IMG/VR virus record: IMGVR_UViG_3300010354_000640 | Span: 1 to 24,133 of that record | Reading direction: 5' to 3' (one strand) | Length of the DNA: 24,133 nt | DNA from: a virus | Part shown: one piece after another, positions 1 to 7,100 of the stretch | How the letters are laid out: each line of letters opens with the position of its first letter | How positions within the stretch are numbered: the first letter of the stretch is position 1 | The notes under the pieces: model-generated | Database searches by the model: none | Seen by the model: only the letters and a program-made list of their open reading frames with translations | What the model was told of the DNA's origin: nothing | Position numbers and translations under genes: made by a program

Positions 1-2
1 AA

Positions 3-260
3 AATGACTCAAAAACCTCTAAGTACTCGAACGACCATAAGAGAAGAGTTTTCGTATATCTACATAGTATTACGAGAACTTTGGAGTATGGCGTGGAACA
101 GATAGACCATGTTATAATAGATTATAGTAGTCACGTTATATACGCCATGAGTAACTATGGAAAGCAGGTAAGAGTTCAGTTTCCGAACTACAATGCATTC
201 ATGCAAGGGATTCAGAAATGCTGTAACTGGCTTCCTGCGGAAAGAATACTAAGGTTCTGA
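3..260 (+). CDS. C-terminal part of an unidentified gene (left-truncated)
   Basis: An open frame enters from the left edge and ends at the TGA at 258-260, giving about 85 residues with no internal stop. The product is mixed in charge, with a basic patch near its start (DHKRR). It has several Tyr, Ile and Val residues, a CCNW segment near the end and the C-terminus PAERILRF. I do not recognise the family. The only competing frame, from the ATG at 4, stops after 33 codons, so this frame is preferred. The true start lies outside the window. It is followed by about 40 AT-rich bases and then the AbrB-like gene on the same strand. Confidence 0.55.
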   Translation, partial: NDSKTSKYSNDHKRRVFVYLHSITRTLEYGVEQIDHVIIDYSSHVIYAMSNYGKQVRVQFPNYNAFMQGIQKCCNWLPAERILRF

Positions 261-279
261 AAAATTTACAAAAACTTGC

Positions 280-290
280 TATATAAAATG
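280..290 (+). promoter_or_regulatory. possible late-promoter-like AT box
   Basis: The sequence TATATAAAATG lies between the stop of the first partial gene and the ATG at 302. It resembles the T4-type late -10 box TATAAATA imperfectly (about six of eight matches), and I see no properly spaced -35 box. It is listed because this is the only AT box in the short gap and no good Shine-Dalgarno sequence explains the downstream start. Evidence is weak. Confidence 0.25.
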
Positions 291-301
291 ATTGTTAATT
301 T

Positions 302-487
302 ATGAATATGACTACGACATACGAATCAACCGTTGAGTACAACGAAGATTTCAAAGAATACTTCCTTACAATTCCAGAAGAATTAATCGAAAGGCTTGGC
401 TGGGAGGAGGGAGATATGCTAGAATGGCATCTTAACAAAGACGGCACTGTTCTTCTAGAGCGTGTCGATGAATATACTGCTGAATGA
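302..487 (+). CDS. small AbrB/MazE-like (SpoVT-AbrB fold) protein
   Basis: This is a 61-residue protein. The segment EYFLTIPEELIERLGWEEGD, followed by a short strand-rich tail (LEWHLNKDGTVLLERV), fits the swapped-hairpin AbrB/MazE/SpoVT pattern: a strand, 'IP.E.....GW..GD', then two strands. Members of that fold are usually dimeric DNA-binding regulators or antitoxins. No toxin gene is visible next to it, so an antitoxin role is not supported. A second ATG at 308 is an alternative start. No clear Shine-Dalgarno sequence lies upstream. It overlaps the next gene if that gene starts at 468 or 462. Fold assignment is by pattern only; function in the phage is unknown. Confidence 0.7.
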   Translation: MNMTTTYESTVEYNEDFKEYFLTIPEELIERLGWEEGDMLEWHLNKDGTVLLERVDEYTAE

Positions 488-851
488 CATGGACAAGGTA
501 AATTTTTCAATTGTTGGTAAAGATGGCAAAGTAAAAGAAGACATGACTTTTAATGACTTCGATACTTTAGCAGATCATATGATGGATGTTGCTACAAAAT
601 GGTATGATGGATTGTATGATCCTGATGAAGGATTTGAGATTAGAACATTTGATGAGAATGATAATCTAGTATCTTTAGAATCTAGAAAATTTGGAGACGA
701 TATTAACGATGAATTTAATGCCGAAGAATTCGACCTCAATCTTCCAGACCTACCAGACCTCGGAAACGTACTTGAAGGACTTGGAGCAACGAGTACAAAA
801 TCTAGAAAGGGTGGTAAAGGATTTGGCAAATCCGATTCTCAGAAGAATTGA
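468..851 (+). CDS. acidic hypothetical protein with Lys/Gly-rich tail
   Basis: The product is about 127 residues and I do not recognise the family. The first two thirds are strongly acidic (for example DGLYDPDEGFEIRTFDENDN). A Pro-Asp-Leu-rich stretch follows (LNLPDLPDLGNVLEGLG). The last 20 or so residues switch to Lys, Gly and Ser (SRKGGKGFGKSDSQKN). Three starts are possible: GTG at 462, ATG at 468 with TAGAG seven bases upstream, or ATG at 489 just after the preceding stop at 485-487. I chose 468 for its weak ribosome binding site, but 489 is nearly as good. Its 3' end overlaps the next gene in another frame. In T4-like phages, small genes here often are assembly factors or baseplate accessories; nothing visible proves that. 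Confidence 0.65.
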   Translation: MNILLNDMDKVNFSIVGKDGKVKEDMTFNDFDTLADHMMDVATKWYDGLYDPDEGFEIRTFDENDNLVSLESRKFGDDINDEFNAEEFDLNLPDLPDLGNVLEGLGATSTKSRKGGKGFGKSDSQKN

Positions 852-993
852 GAAATTGGAAGAAAAGCAAGCAAAAATTCCTGACCCGTTTGTACTATAT
901 TACAAACCACCAAAGCACGAAGAATACCAAAAAATAGATGAAGTATTGGATAATATCCATGTTCGTCTAAATAATTTAGAGGAATTGCAATAA
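772..993 (+). CDS. small coiled-coil protein overlapping the preceding gene
   Basis: The frame ending at the TAA at 991-993 encodes a helical protein with clear heptad spacing of Leu, Val and Ile: LEQRVQNLERVVKDL, then ILRRIEKLEEKQ. It continues with IPDPFVLYYKPPKHEEYQKI and a second short helix, VLDNIHVRLNNLEELQ. The nearest ATG upstream (691) would overlap the previous gene by 160 bases. A TTG at 772 with GGAAA about seven bases upstream gives 73 residues and an 80-base overlap; a GTG at 811 is also possible. The start is therefore uncertain. The product probably oligomerises through its coiled coil. It could be a chaperone or minor structural protein, but I do not recognise it. It is also possible that this frame is reached by frameshifting from the upstream gene. 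Confidence 0.6.
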   Translation: MKDLEQRVQNLERVVKDLANPILRRIEKLEEKQAKIPDPFVLYYKPPKHEEYQKIDEVLDNIHVRLNNLEELQ

Positions 994-998
994 AGTAA

Positions 999-1373
999 AT
1001 GCCTTTATTAGTTGGTCCAGTAACTCCAGACACAACATCAATTAATGGTCCATGCACATATCCTGCTAAACCAGTGTCTGGTGCATTTACATCACCAAAT
1101 ATAAGAGTCAATAAGCAATCTTTAAAATATTTACATAATTTAATACCACCAGATACTGTAAATGGTGTTCCTAACAATCCTTTGATACCCTGTGTTATTC
1201 CAGTGGCAATCAGAAAGGTAGTAACATCAAAAAATCAGACAGTATATTTCAATAAACTGCTAGCAGCTGTACAAGGTGATGCTACAGAACTGACATCATT
1301 TCCTGGAACAAAGAGAGTTTTCGTTGCTCCGTTTCAACATCCGAATCTTTTTGTTGCCAATAAAGGGAAATGA
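999..1373 (+). CDS. PAAR-like protein, possible spike tip (gp5.4-like)
   Basis: This 124-residue protein is rich in Pro, Val and Asn and looks like all-beta structure. The segment QTVYFNKLLAAVQGDAT resembles the PAAR signature in which a strand with 'V..NG..AA..GD' precedes a turn. An earlier NIRVNKQSL strand and a Cys-Pro-rich early region (NGPCTYPAKP) also fit. PAAR proteins form a small cone that sharpens the membrane-piercing spike; in T4 this is gp5.4, encoded between gene 5 and gene 6. Here the gene is also just upstream of gp25 and gp6, which supports the call. The match is degenerate and the usual metal-binding His/Cys set is not obvious, so the assignment is tentative. AGAGGA at 978-983 is rather far from the ATG at 999 to act as its ribosome binding site. 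The 3' end contains the -35 element of the next unit. Confidence 0.55.
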   Translation: MPLLVGPVTPDTTSINGPCTYPAKPVSGAFTSPNIRVNKQSLKYLHNLIPPDTVNGVPNNPLIPCVIPVAIRKVVTSKNQTVYFNKLLAAVQGDATELTSFPGTKRVFVAPFQHPNLFVANKGK

Positions 1374-1382
1374 TGCTATAAT
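1354..1382 (+). promoter_or_regulatory. near-consensus sigma70 promoter
   Basis: TTGCCA at 1354-1359 (five of six to TTGACA) is followed by a 17-base spacer and a perfect TATAAT at 1377-1382. This is the best host-type promoter I found in the window. The predicted start of transcription is near 1389, about 17 bases before the ATG at 1406. The promoter overlaps the last codons and stop of the PAAR-like gene. It should be read by the bacterial housekeeping polymerase, independently of the phage late sigma factor. Confidence 0.75.
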
Positions 1383-1405
1383 ATCAAAATCTTACGAGGT
1401 AATTC

Positions 1406-1552
1406 ATGGCAAAAGCAAAGATTGGTCTAGTAAAAACGAATTATGTTCCTGGCAAACCGAAAGTTACTCGTCAAGGGCGAAGCAAGAACACGCATTTGGG
1501 AGCATCTTCTCGGAATGGTAGGAAGAAACGCTACCGTGGGCAAGGAAGTTGA
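1406..1552 (+). CDS. 48-residue highly basic protein (moron-like unit)
   Basis: The ATG at 1406 follows CGAGGT (a good Shine-Dalgarno match) and opens a 48-codon frame ending at the TGA at 1550-1552. The product has 8 Lys, 6 Arg and no Asp or Glu. It starts MAKAKIGLVKTNYVPGKPKV, and the C-terminal half is Gly/Ser/Arg-rich (SSRNGRKKRYRGQGS). I recall similar short basic proteins in marine cyanophages but know no function. Such composition suggests nucleic-acid binding or a disordered ribosomal-protein-like tail. It has its own sigma70 promoter upstream and an intrinsic terminator 17 bases downstream, so it can be expressed apart from the late operon. An overlapping 65-codon frame (1324-1521) lacks a good ribosome binding site and is rejected in its favour. 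Confidence 0.8.
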   Translation: MAKAKIGLVKTNYVPGKPKVTRQGRSKNTHLGASSRNGRKKRYRGQGS

Positions 1553-1568
1553 TTAAAATTTGAGTATC

Positions 1569-1593
1569 AAACGCCATTTTTTGGCGTTTTTTT
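1569..1593 (+). terminator. rho-independent terminator
   Basis: AAACGCCA (1569-1576) and TGGCGTTT (1582-1589) form a perfect 8-bp stem around a five-T loop, and the T run continues to 1593, giving seven Ts from 1587. There is no matching A run on the left flank beyond the stem, so it should work mainly on the + strand. It lies 17 bases after the stop of the 48-residue gene and would stop transcripts from the promoter at 1354-1382. Confidence 0.9.
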
Positions 1594-1687
1594 ATGGAAA
1601 TAACCGAATACTTGCGAGATTTCTCGATATTTTCGGGATAGCAACCCCGTAAAAAGTTCTGTTTTACACCTTTTTGGAGAAAAACAG
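1594..1687 (+). promoter_or_regulatory. structured leader before the 63-residue gene
   Basis: This stretch between the terminator and the ATG at 1688 contains three potential hairpins in a row: CGAG/CTCG (1615-1618 with 1623-1626), CGGG/CCCG (1634-1637 with 1646-1649) and GTAAAA/TTTTAC (1649-1654 with 1662-1667). The second and third share G1649, so they would compete there or stack. GGAG at about 1676-1679, eight bases before the ATG, is a good ribosome binding site. No convincing promoter is visible. I could not match it to a known riboswitch; the key conserved stretch I remember from glutamine riboswitches is absent. It may simply be an untranslated leader. Confidence 0.35.
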
Positions 1688-1879
1688 ATGGCAAAATACC
1701 AAGTTGACCGAGATTCTGAGTATATGAAACAAAATTGGGGCACTACAAAGCTCATTACTGACTATGGGGCGTTGACTCCGACAAATAAGAAGAGGGCAAA
1801 CGACCCACCAGAAGATAGAATGACACGACCATGCGGTGGAGCAGGTGGATTTGATGATTATGTTGAGTGGTGGGCATGA
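1688..1879 (+). CDS. 63-residue hypothetical protein
   Basis: The ATG at 1688 has GGAG eight bases upstream and the frame ends at the TGA at 1877-1879. The protein is hydrophilic. It begins MAKYQVDRDSEYMKQNWGTT, has a basic turn (TNKKRAND) and ends with a Gly-rich, acidic-aromatic tail (GGAGGFDDYVEWWA). There is a single Cys near the C-terminal third. I do not recognise the family, and no membrane segment or signal peptide is present. It sits alone between the terminator at 1569-1593 and the late-promoter boxes at 1897-1916, so its expression must come from read-through or from an unrecognised promoter in its leader. Confidence 0.75.
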   Translation: MAKYQVDRDSEYMKQNWGTTKLITDYGALTPTNKKRANDPPEDRMTRPCGGAGGFDDYVEWWA

Positions 1880-1896
1880 TATCTTGAGGTACGGGG

Positions 1897-1916
1897 CATA
1901 AATAATAACATAAATA
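1897..1916 (+). promoter_or_regulatory. tandem late-promoter boxes before gp25
   Basis: CATAAATA occurs twice as a perfect direct repeat, at 1897-1904 and 1909-1916, offset by 12 bases. It matches the T4-type late -10 element TATAAATA at seven of eight positions, and NATAAATA is the form described for cyanophages. No -35 box is needed for such promoters. The second box would start transcription almost at the gp25 ATG (1926), leaving little or no leader; the first would leave roughly 15 bases. Confidence 0.7.
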
Positions 1917-1925
1917 GAGTGTTTT

Positions 1926-2318
1926 ATGCCCCAATTTAAGCAATTTAAAGACTTAAGCATAACATTTGACAAGCATCCTCAGAGCAGAGACCTTTTGGTA
2001 GTCAAGAATGAGAATGCAATCAAGATGGCTATTAAGAATTTAATAGTCACAATGAAGGGTGAAAGGTTTTTCAACAGTAGTTTTGGCACTTCTGTGTCTA
2101 ATCTACTGTTTGATAACATGGATTTTGGTATTGCTGGTCAGTTACAGAACGAAATTAGTCTTGCAATTGCCAAATATGAGCCAAGAGTTAATTTAACGAA
2201 CGTAACTGTTCTACCAAATTTTGATAACAATGGTTATGATGTAGAAGTTGAATTTGAAATCAAGGGCATTGATATCATTCCAACAAATATGGAATTCTTT
2301 TTAGAGAGAACTAGATAA
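1926..2318 (+). CDS. 25: baseplate wedge protein gp25
   Basis: This 130-residue protein is close to T4 gp25 in length (132). It carries the GPW/gp25 fold features: an N-terminal strand region, a helical segment beginning KNENAIKMAIKNLI, the GERFFNSSFGTSV turn after the first helix, and the YEPRV motif (about residues 83-87). The EPR motif is conserved in gp25 and sheath-initiator proteins of contractile machines. In T4, gp25 sits in the inner baseplate, contacts the gp6-gp7 bundle and seeds the first sheath layer. The start follows the late boxes at 1897-1916; only a weak AGAG lies about seven bases upstream. The gp6 gene starts one base after the stop, indicating co-expression. Confidence 0.95.
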   Translation: MPQFKQFKDLSITFDKHPQSRDLLVVKNENAIKMAIKNLIVTMKGERFFNSSFGTSVSNLLFDNMDFGIAGQLQNEISLAIAKYEPRVNLTNVTVLPNFDNNGYDVEVEFEIKGIDIIPTNMEFFLERTR

Positions 2319-2319
2319 C

Positions 2320-4125
2320 ATGCCATACGCACAACTCAACAATTTAGACTTCCAGCAGATAAAGCAGACGCTTAAGGATTATCTGAAAGCAAATAGTGCG
2401 AATGGTGACTTGTTAGATTATGATTATGAAGGATCTGTAATCAATAATCTACTGGATTTATTAGCGTATAATACTTATTATACGGCATTTAACACCAACA
2501 TGGTGGCGAATGAGGTATTTCTAGATTCTGCCACATTGAGAGATAACGTTGTATCATTGGCAAAGCAGCTGGGATATAGACCAAGATCAATAACCTCTCC
2601 GTCAACAAATATAAATTTCAATGTTGCTTTTGATGGAACTCCACCATCTTCAATTATTTTAAAAGCAGGATCAGCATTTACAACAATTTTTGATGATAGT
2701 GCATATCAATATAGTGTTATTGATGATGTAAGAACATCTGTAACAAATGGAGTAGCAGAATTTAGAGATGTATTCATAAAAGAAGGTACATACGTCACAA
2801 CAAGTTTCACAGTAAACGAATCTTCGACATCACAAAGATTTGTATTAAGAAATCAAGGTATAGATACTTCAACAATTAGAGTTAGAGTTTACCCAAGTCA
2901 AAATGACAGTAACTACACACTGTATCAAGCAGCAGATAATATTTTAAATTTAAACGCTCAATCTTTAGTATATTTTGTTAGCGAAATTGAAGATGAGCAA
3001 TATGAATTAATTTTTGGAGATGGTATTTTTGGAAGAAAATTAGAAAATAATGAATATATTCAAATAACATATCTGACAACCACTGGACCTGCATCCAATG
3101 GTGCAAATTCTTTTGTTTTCAATGGTATTTTGCAAGATGAAACAGGAAATATCTTCACGACAGATGTATCAATCGTAGGAGTACCAGAAAATACATCTGG
3201 TGGAGAAGATATTGAATCTATTAACAAGATAAAGAAAAACGCTCCTAAGCTTTATAGTGCTCAAGAAAGAGCAGTAACAAAAGAAGATTACGCTGCATTA
3301 GTTAGAAAATTATACCCTGCAACGTCAGACGTTTATGTGTATGGAGGAGAAGAAGAATTACCTCCAGAATATGGAACAGTAAAAATTGTAATCAAACCAA
3401 AAAATGCAGAATCTTTGACTCCCAGTACAAAGAAAAAAATTCTAGATGATCTGAAAAAATATTCAGTTGCCTCTGTGAGACCTTTTATCATAGATCCTTC
3501 AATTTTGTATATTGAATTGACAAGTAGAATTTTCTATAATTCTCTCAGTACCTCTAAAACAACGGAAGTTATTCGTTCTTTAGTAATAGAAGTTTTAGAA
3601 AATTATCTTTCAGTATCCGAAACTGAAAAATTTAATGGAAAATTCAGACACAGTAAAGCAGTCAGTGCAATTGACAATGCCGATCCTTCAATTACTAGTA
3701 ATTTAACAAACCTTAGACTCCGAAAAGATTTTTATCCAATTTTAAATACTCCATCTTACTACGAAATTTGTTTCCAAAACGTTCTTGATCTAGAATGTGA
3801 TGAATCTACCGTTTATAGTACTGGATTTGTTATTAGAGAGTATCCAAATGATATTGTATATTTGGAAGATAGATTTGGCGTGATGGTAATATATAAATTA
3901 GATTCTCAAACTCAACAAAAAGTTGTTTTAAAACCTGACGTAGGTTATGTGGACTATCTAAATGGAGAAGTCAAACTTTATGATATCACTATCATAAAGG
4001 GTTCATATTCAAACAACAAAATTGAACTCAGAGTTATACCAAAAAATAATGACATTCTTGCAAAAAGAGAATCATATTTAGATGTTGATATTTCTAAGAG
4101 CACTTTCACAGTAAGCCCAGAGTAG
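2320..4125 (+). CDS. 6: baseplate wedge protein gp6
   Basis: The protein is 601 residues (T4 gp6 is 660). The N-terminus has the helical block found in gp6: LDFQQIKQTLKDYLKA, LLDLLAYNTYYTAFNTNMVA and LAKQLGYRPRS. A beta-rich region follows. Around residues 290-395 lies a baseplate-J-like signature: SGGEDIESINKIKKNAPKLY, then AQERAVTKEDYAALVRKLYP. The C-terminal third is beta-rich. In T4, two gp6 copies per wedge pair with gp7 and join neighbouring wedges into the inner ring that holds the baseplate together. The start is set by the position right after gp25 and a GAGAG upstream. Its stop is four bases before the gp7-like gene, so gp25, gp6 and the gp7-like gene form one transcription unit. 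Nothing looks broken. Confidence 0.93.
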   Translation: MPYAQLNNLDFQQIKQTLKDYLKANSANGDLLDYDYEGSVINNLLDLLAYNTYYTAFNTNMVANEVFLDSATLRDNVVSLAKQLGYRPRSITSPSTNINFNVAFDGTPPSSIILKAGSAFTTIFDDSAYQYSVIDDVRTSVTNGVAEFRDVFIKEGTYVTTSFTVNESSTSQRFVLRNQGIDTSTIRVRVYPSQNDSNYTLYQAADNILNLNAQSLVYFVSEIEDEQYELIFGDGIFGRKLENNEYIQITYLTTTGPASNGANSFVFNGILQDETGNIFTTDVSIVGVPENTSGGEDIESINKIKKNAPKLYSAQERAVTKEDYAALVRKLYPATSDVYVYGGEEELPPEYGTVKIVIKPKNAESLTPSTKKKILDDLKKYSVASVRPFIIDPSILYIELTSRIFYNSLSTSKTTEVIRSLVIEVLENYLSVSETEKFNGKFRHSKAVSAIDNADPSITSNLTNLRLRKDFYPILNTPSYYEICFQNVLDLECDESTVYSTGFVIREYPNDIVYLEDRFGVMVIYKLDSQTQQKVVLKPDVGYVDYLNGEVKLYDITIIKGSYSNNKIELRVIPKNNDILAKRESYLDVDISKSTFTVSPE

Positions 4126-4129
4126 ATAA

Positions 4130-7100
4130 ATGAGCCAAGATAAAAAACTCTCCTTATTAGTAGATTCTCAACTTCCAAATTTTATTTCGGATGAATACGA
4201 GAATTTTGCTAAATTCATAGAAAAATATTACCAATACTTAGAGTCTACTGGTCAGTCACTAGACATTATCAATAATATAACAAAATATTATGATATTGAT
4301 TTTTATGATGATAAGAATACCGCATCATCAACAACTTTAACAGGTAGTATAACTGGCTCATCTACTACTATTAATGTTGCATCTACTCTAGGATTTCCAA
4401 AAAAAGATGGTTATATTCAAGTAGGAACTGAAGTAGTTTTCTATAAGGAAAAAACTGCTACAAGTTTTACAGGTTGCTATAGAAATATTCGAGGAACAAC
4501 CAAATTAGGTGATTTATATCACACTAATGATTTTGCTACAGTGGCGAATGGAACAGTTGGTATTGGTATGCCACATTCCCCTGGAGAGATTGTCAACAAT
4601 TTAAGCACTCTATTTTTAGACGCTTTTATCAAGAATTTTGAAAAGCAATATCTAGCTGGATTCCCAGAAAAAAATTTAAAAGAAGCAGCATCAAAAAATT
4701 TATTAATTAGAAATATTAATAAATTTTACCAATCAAAAGGTTCTGAGTATTCTTTCCAATTTTTATTCAATACTGCAGTAGAAACGCAAGATGTTGATGA
4801 TGTTCCGACTATCTTGTATCCAAGAGATAACACCATTAAGTTATCTGGTGGAGAGTGGGTAAACAAATATGTATTACAAGTTTCTGTTATCTCTGGAGAT
4901 ATTACAAAACTTGTTGGTCAAAAAATAGAAGAAGTAAGTAGTGATAATTATGCAACAGCTATTGTAGATACTGTTTACTATTCTGGAAAGCAAGATGGTA
5001 TTGATTTATATGAATTAACTCTATCCGATTCTACAGTAGTTGGTAATTTTTCACTTTCTTCAAAAACAAAATTAACGTCAAATTTACCATCCACAAATGG
5101 AGATGGCGAAAAAATTGATGTATTTTCTACATTTGGATTTTCTGGCGAAGAAATTATAATTGGTGGGGAAAAAATCACAATAAATGATAAAAATGTAAAT
5201 CAATTTACTATTTTACAAAGATCAACAAACGTCACTCATCTTTCTGGATCTGTAGTTTTTTCAAAACCAGTTTTAACTGGATATTATGAAGATAACAATG
5301 GAGATATACAGCAAGTATCACTAATTACATTAGGTTATCTGTATGATGTTGATACTTCTGGATCTGTTCCGTATTTAAAATCTGGCGATAGATTGAATAT
5401 TGATAATGCAGGATCAATAATTTCATTTTCTCTGCCATATTTAAATTTTATCAACGAAAATAACACTAGAGGCAGTGTTTCTGGAAATTCACAATTATTA
5501 GATGACGTAAACGCTAATATTTCTGGAGTTTATGAAGATTCTCAATATTATTATATTGCTTCTTCTGGATTTCCTTCCCATACAATAGGTCCATTTTCAT
5601 TATCTTCTCCTCAAGATCAAAAATTACTTAAATTAATTAGAAAAATACCTTCAGTTACATCTGACATTTATCCAACTCCAAATTCTGATGTTGGTATATT
5701 TGCAAATGGAGTAAGAGCATATTCTTATAAAGATACAGAGAAAATTATATACGGAAATGTAGAATCTATCACTGTAACAAATTCTGGAACGTCATATCAA
5801 AATCCACCATTTGTTTTAATTGAAGGAAATGCTACTGCTACGGCTATTATGTCTGGTCAGTATCTAGATCATATTGAAATAACAAATTCTGGATCAAATT
5901 ATGAACAAGATCCTGTTGTCACAATAACATCGGGTAGAAATGCTGTAATTACAGCCACAGTAACTGGAGATAGAGTAACTAGATTGAATATTATCAATCC
6001 AGGAGAATATTATTCTACTCCACCAACAATTATTATCAAAGATTCTTCTGGCAGAGGTAAATTTGCGGAATATACAGCAAATATTTCTACAACTGGGCAA
6101 ATTATTAGTTTTAATAAAATTAGTGAAGGAAAGTTTTATAGTCAAGACAATATTTCTGTAGAAGTAGTTGCTGTTGGAAAAGGAGCAACAGCAATTGCTT
6201 CTGTAAAAAGATGGACTAAAAATAGATATGTAAAATTAGCATCTTCTTTGGATTCTAATTATGGTTATTATTTTAATAATGTTGATACTACTTTAGGATA
6301 TGGATATGGGTATGTCGGGAATCCAAAAGCATTACGAGTATCTTTACAAGATAATTTGAATGCTAATTTTACCGTTCCTGGAACATTAGTTCATTCAAAA
6401 ATTCTAGGATATGCTTATGACGGCAATCCTATTTACGGTCCTTATGGATATTCGAATCCATTGAATCCAAGTTCTTCTATTATTAGAATGACCAGTAGTT
6501 ATTCGTTGAACACTAGCAGAACTGGAGGTCCATCACAACCTTTGGGAACTTTTATTGAAGATTATCGTTATGTTCATAAATCAGGCACTTTAGATGAGAA
6601 CAATGGAAGGTATTGCATAACTCCAGAATATCCAAATGGAGTATATGCATATTTTATTACCATAGATTCTTCAAATAATCCTGTTTTCCCATATTTAATT
6701 GGAGAAAACTTCTATAGCCTCCCAGTTTCGCTAAACTACGAAAATAAATTAAGTCAAGATGATCTCCCCAAAAATGTAACCAGATTAAAAACACCGAATA
6801 CTCCAGATAATGGTTTAGATTTTTCTGTATTTGTCAATTCTGTAAATTCGGGTGGAATTGATACAGTGAATGTAGTATCATCTACAAATAATTTTGCAGT
6901 TGATTCTAAAGTATACTTAAATGATTATTTGGAAGAAAATTCTGCTTTGTTAAAAGTTTCTTCTTTGAAGGGAAAGACAGTAAGTAGTATAAAATCACAA
7001 CAAACTAAAATTATTAAAATAGCAACCAATAATATTGCATATTTTTATAATGGTGATACTATTACACAATCAACTTCTGGAGCTATTGGTACTGTAGTTG

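Noticed and set aside
691-771. Upstream ATG extension of the coiled-coil gene
   Set aside because: It would add a Thr/Ser-rich stretch with no heptads and overlap the acidic protein by 160 bases. A start near 772 or 811 is more economical.
839-1177. 112-codon - strand frame
   Set aside because: It lies antisense to the coiled-coil and PAAR-like genes, which have better starts and protein features. No other gene is on the - strand.
1324-1521. 65-codon + strand frame overlapping the small basic gene
   Set aside because: It lies across the PAAR-like stop, the promoter and the start of the 48-residue gene. It has no ribosome binding site, and its translation has no family features. The frame starting at 1406 has a good ribosome binding site and a coherent product.
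1594-1641. 15-codon reading frame starting ATGGAA after the terminator
   Set aside because: Its ATG lies directly on the terminator's T run without a ribosome binding site. The frame is too short to support.
1594-1687. Glutamine (glnA/downstream-peptide) riboswitch
   Set aside because: These occur in marine cyanobacteria and phages ahead of short peptides, so it was considered, but the conserved GACGGAAGTAGG-like core is absent.
1664-1972. 102-codon - strand frame (with two smaller ones nearby)
   Set aside because: It is antisense to the 63-residue gene, the late boxes and the gp25 start. It is Cys/Ser/Ile-rich as expected for a shadow frame, with no ribosome binding site.
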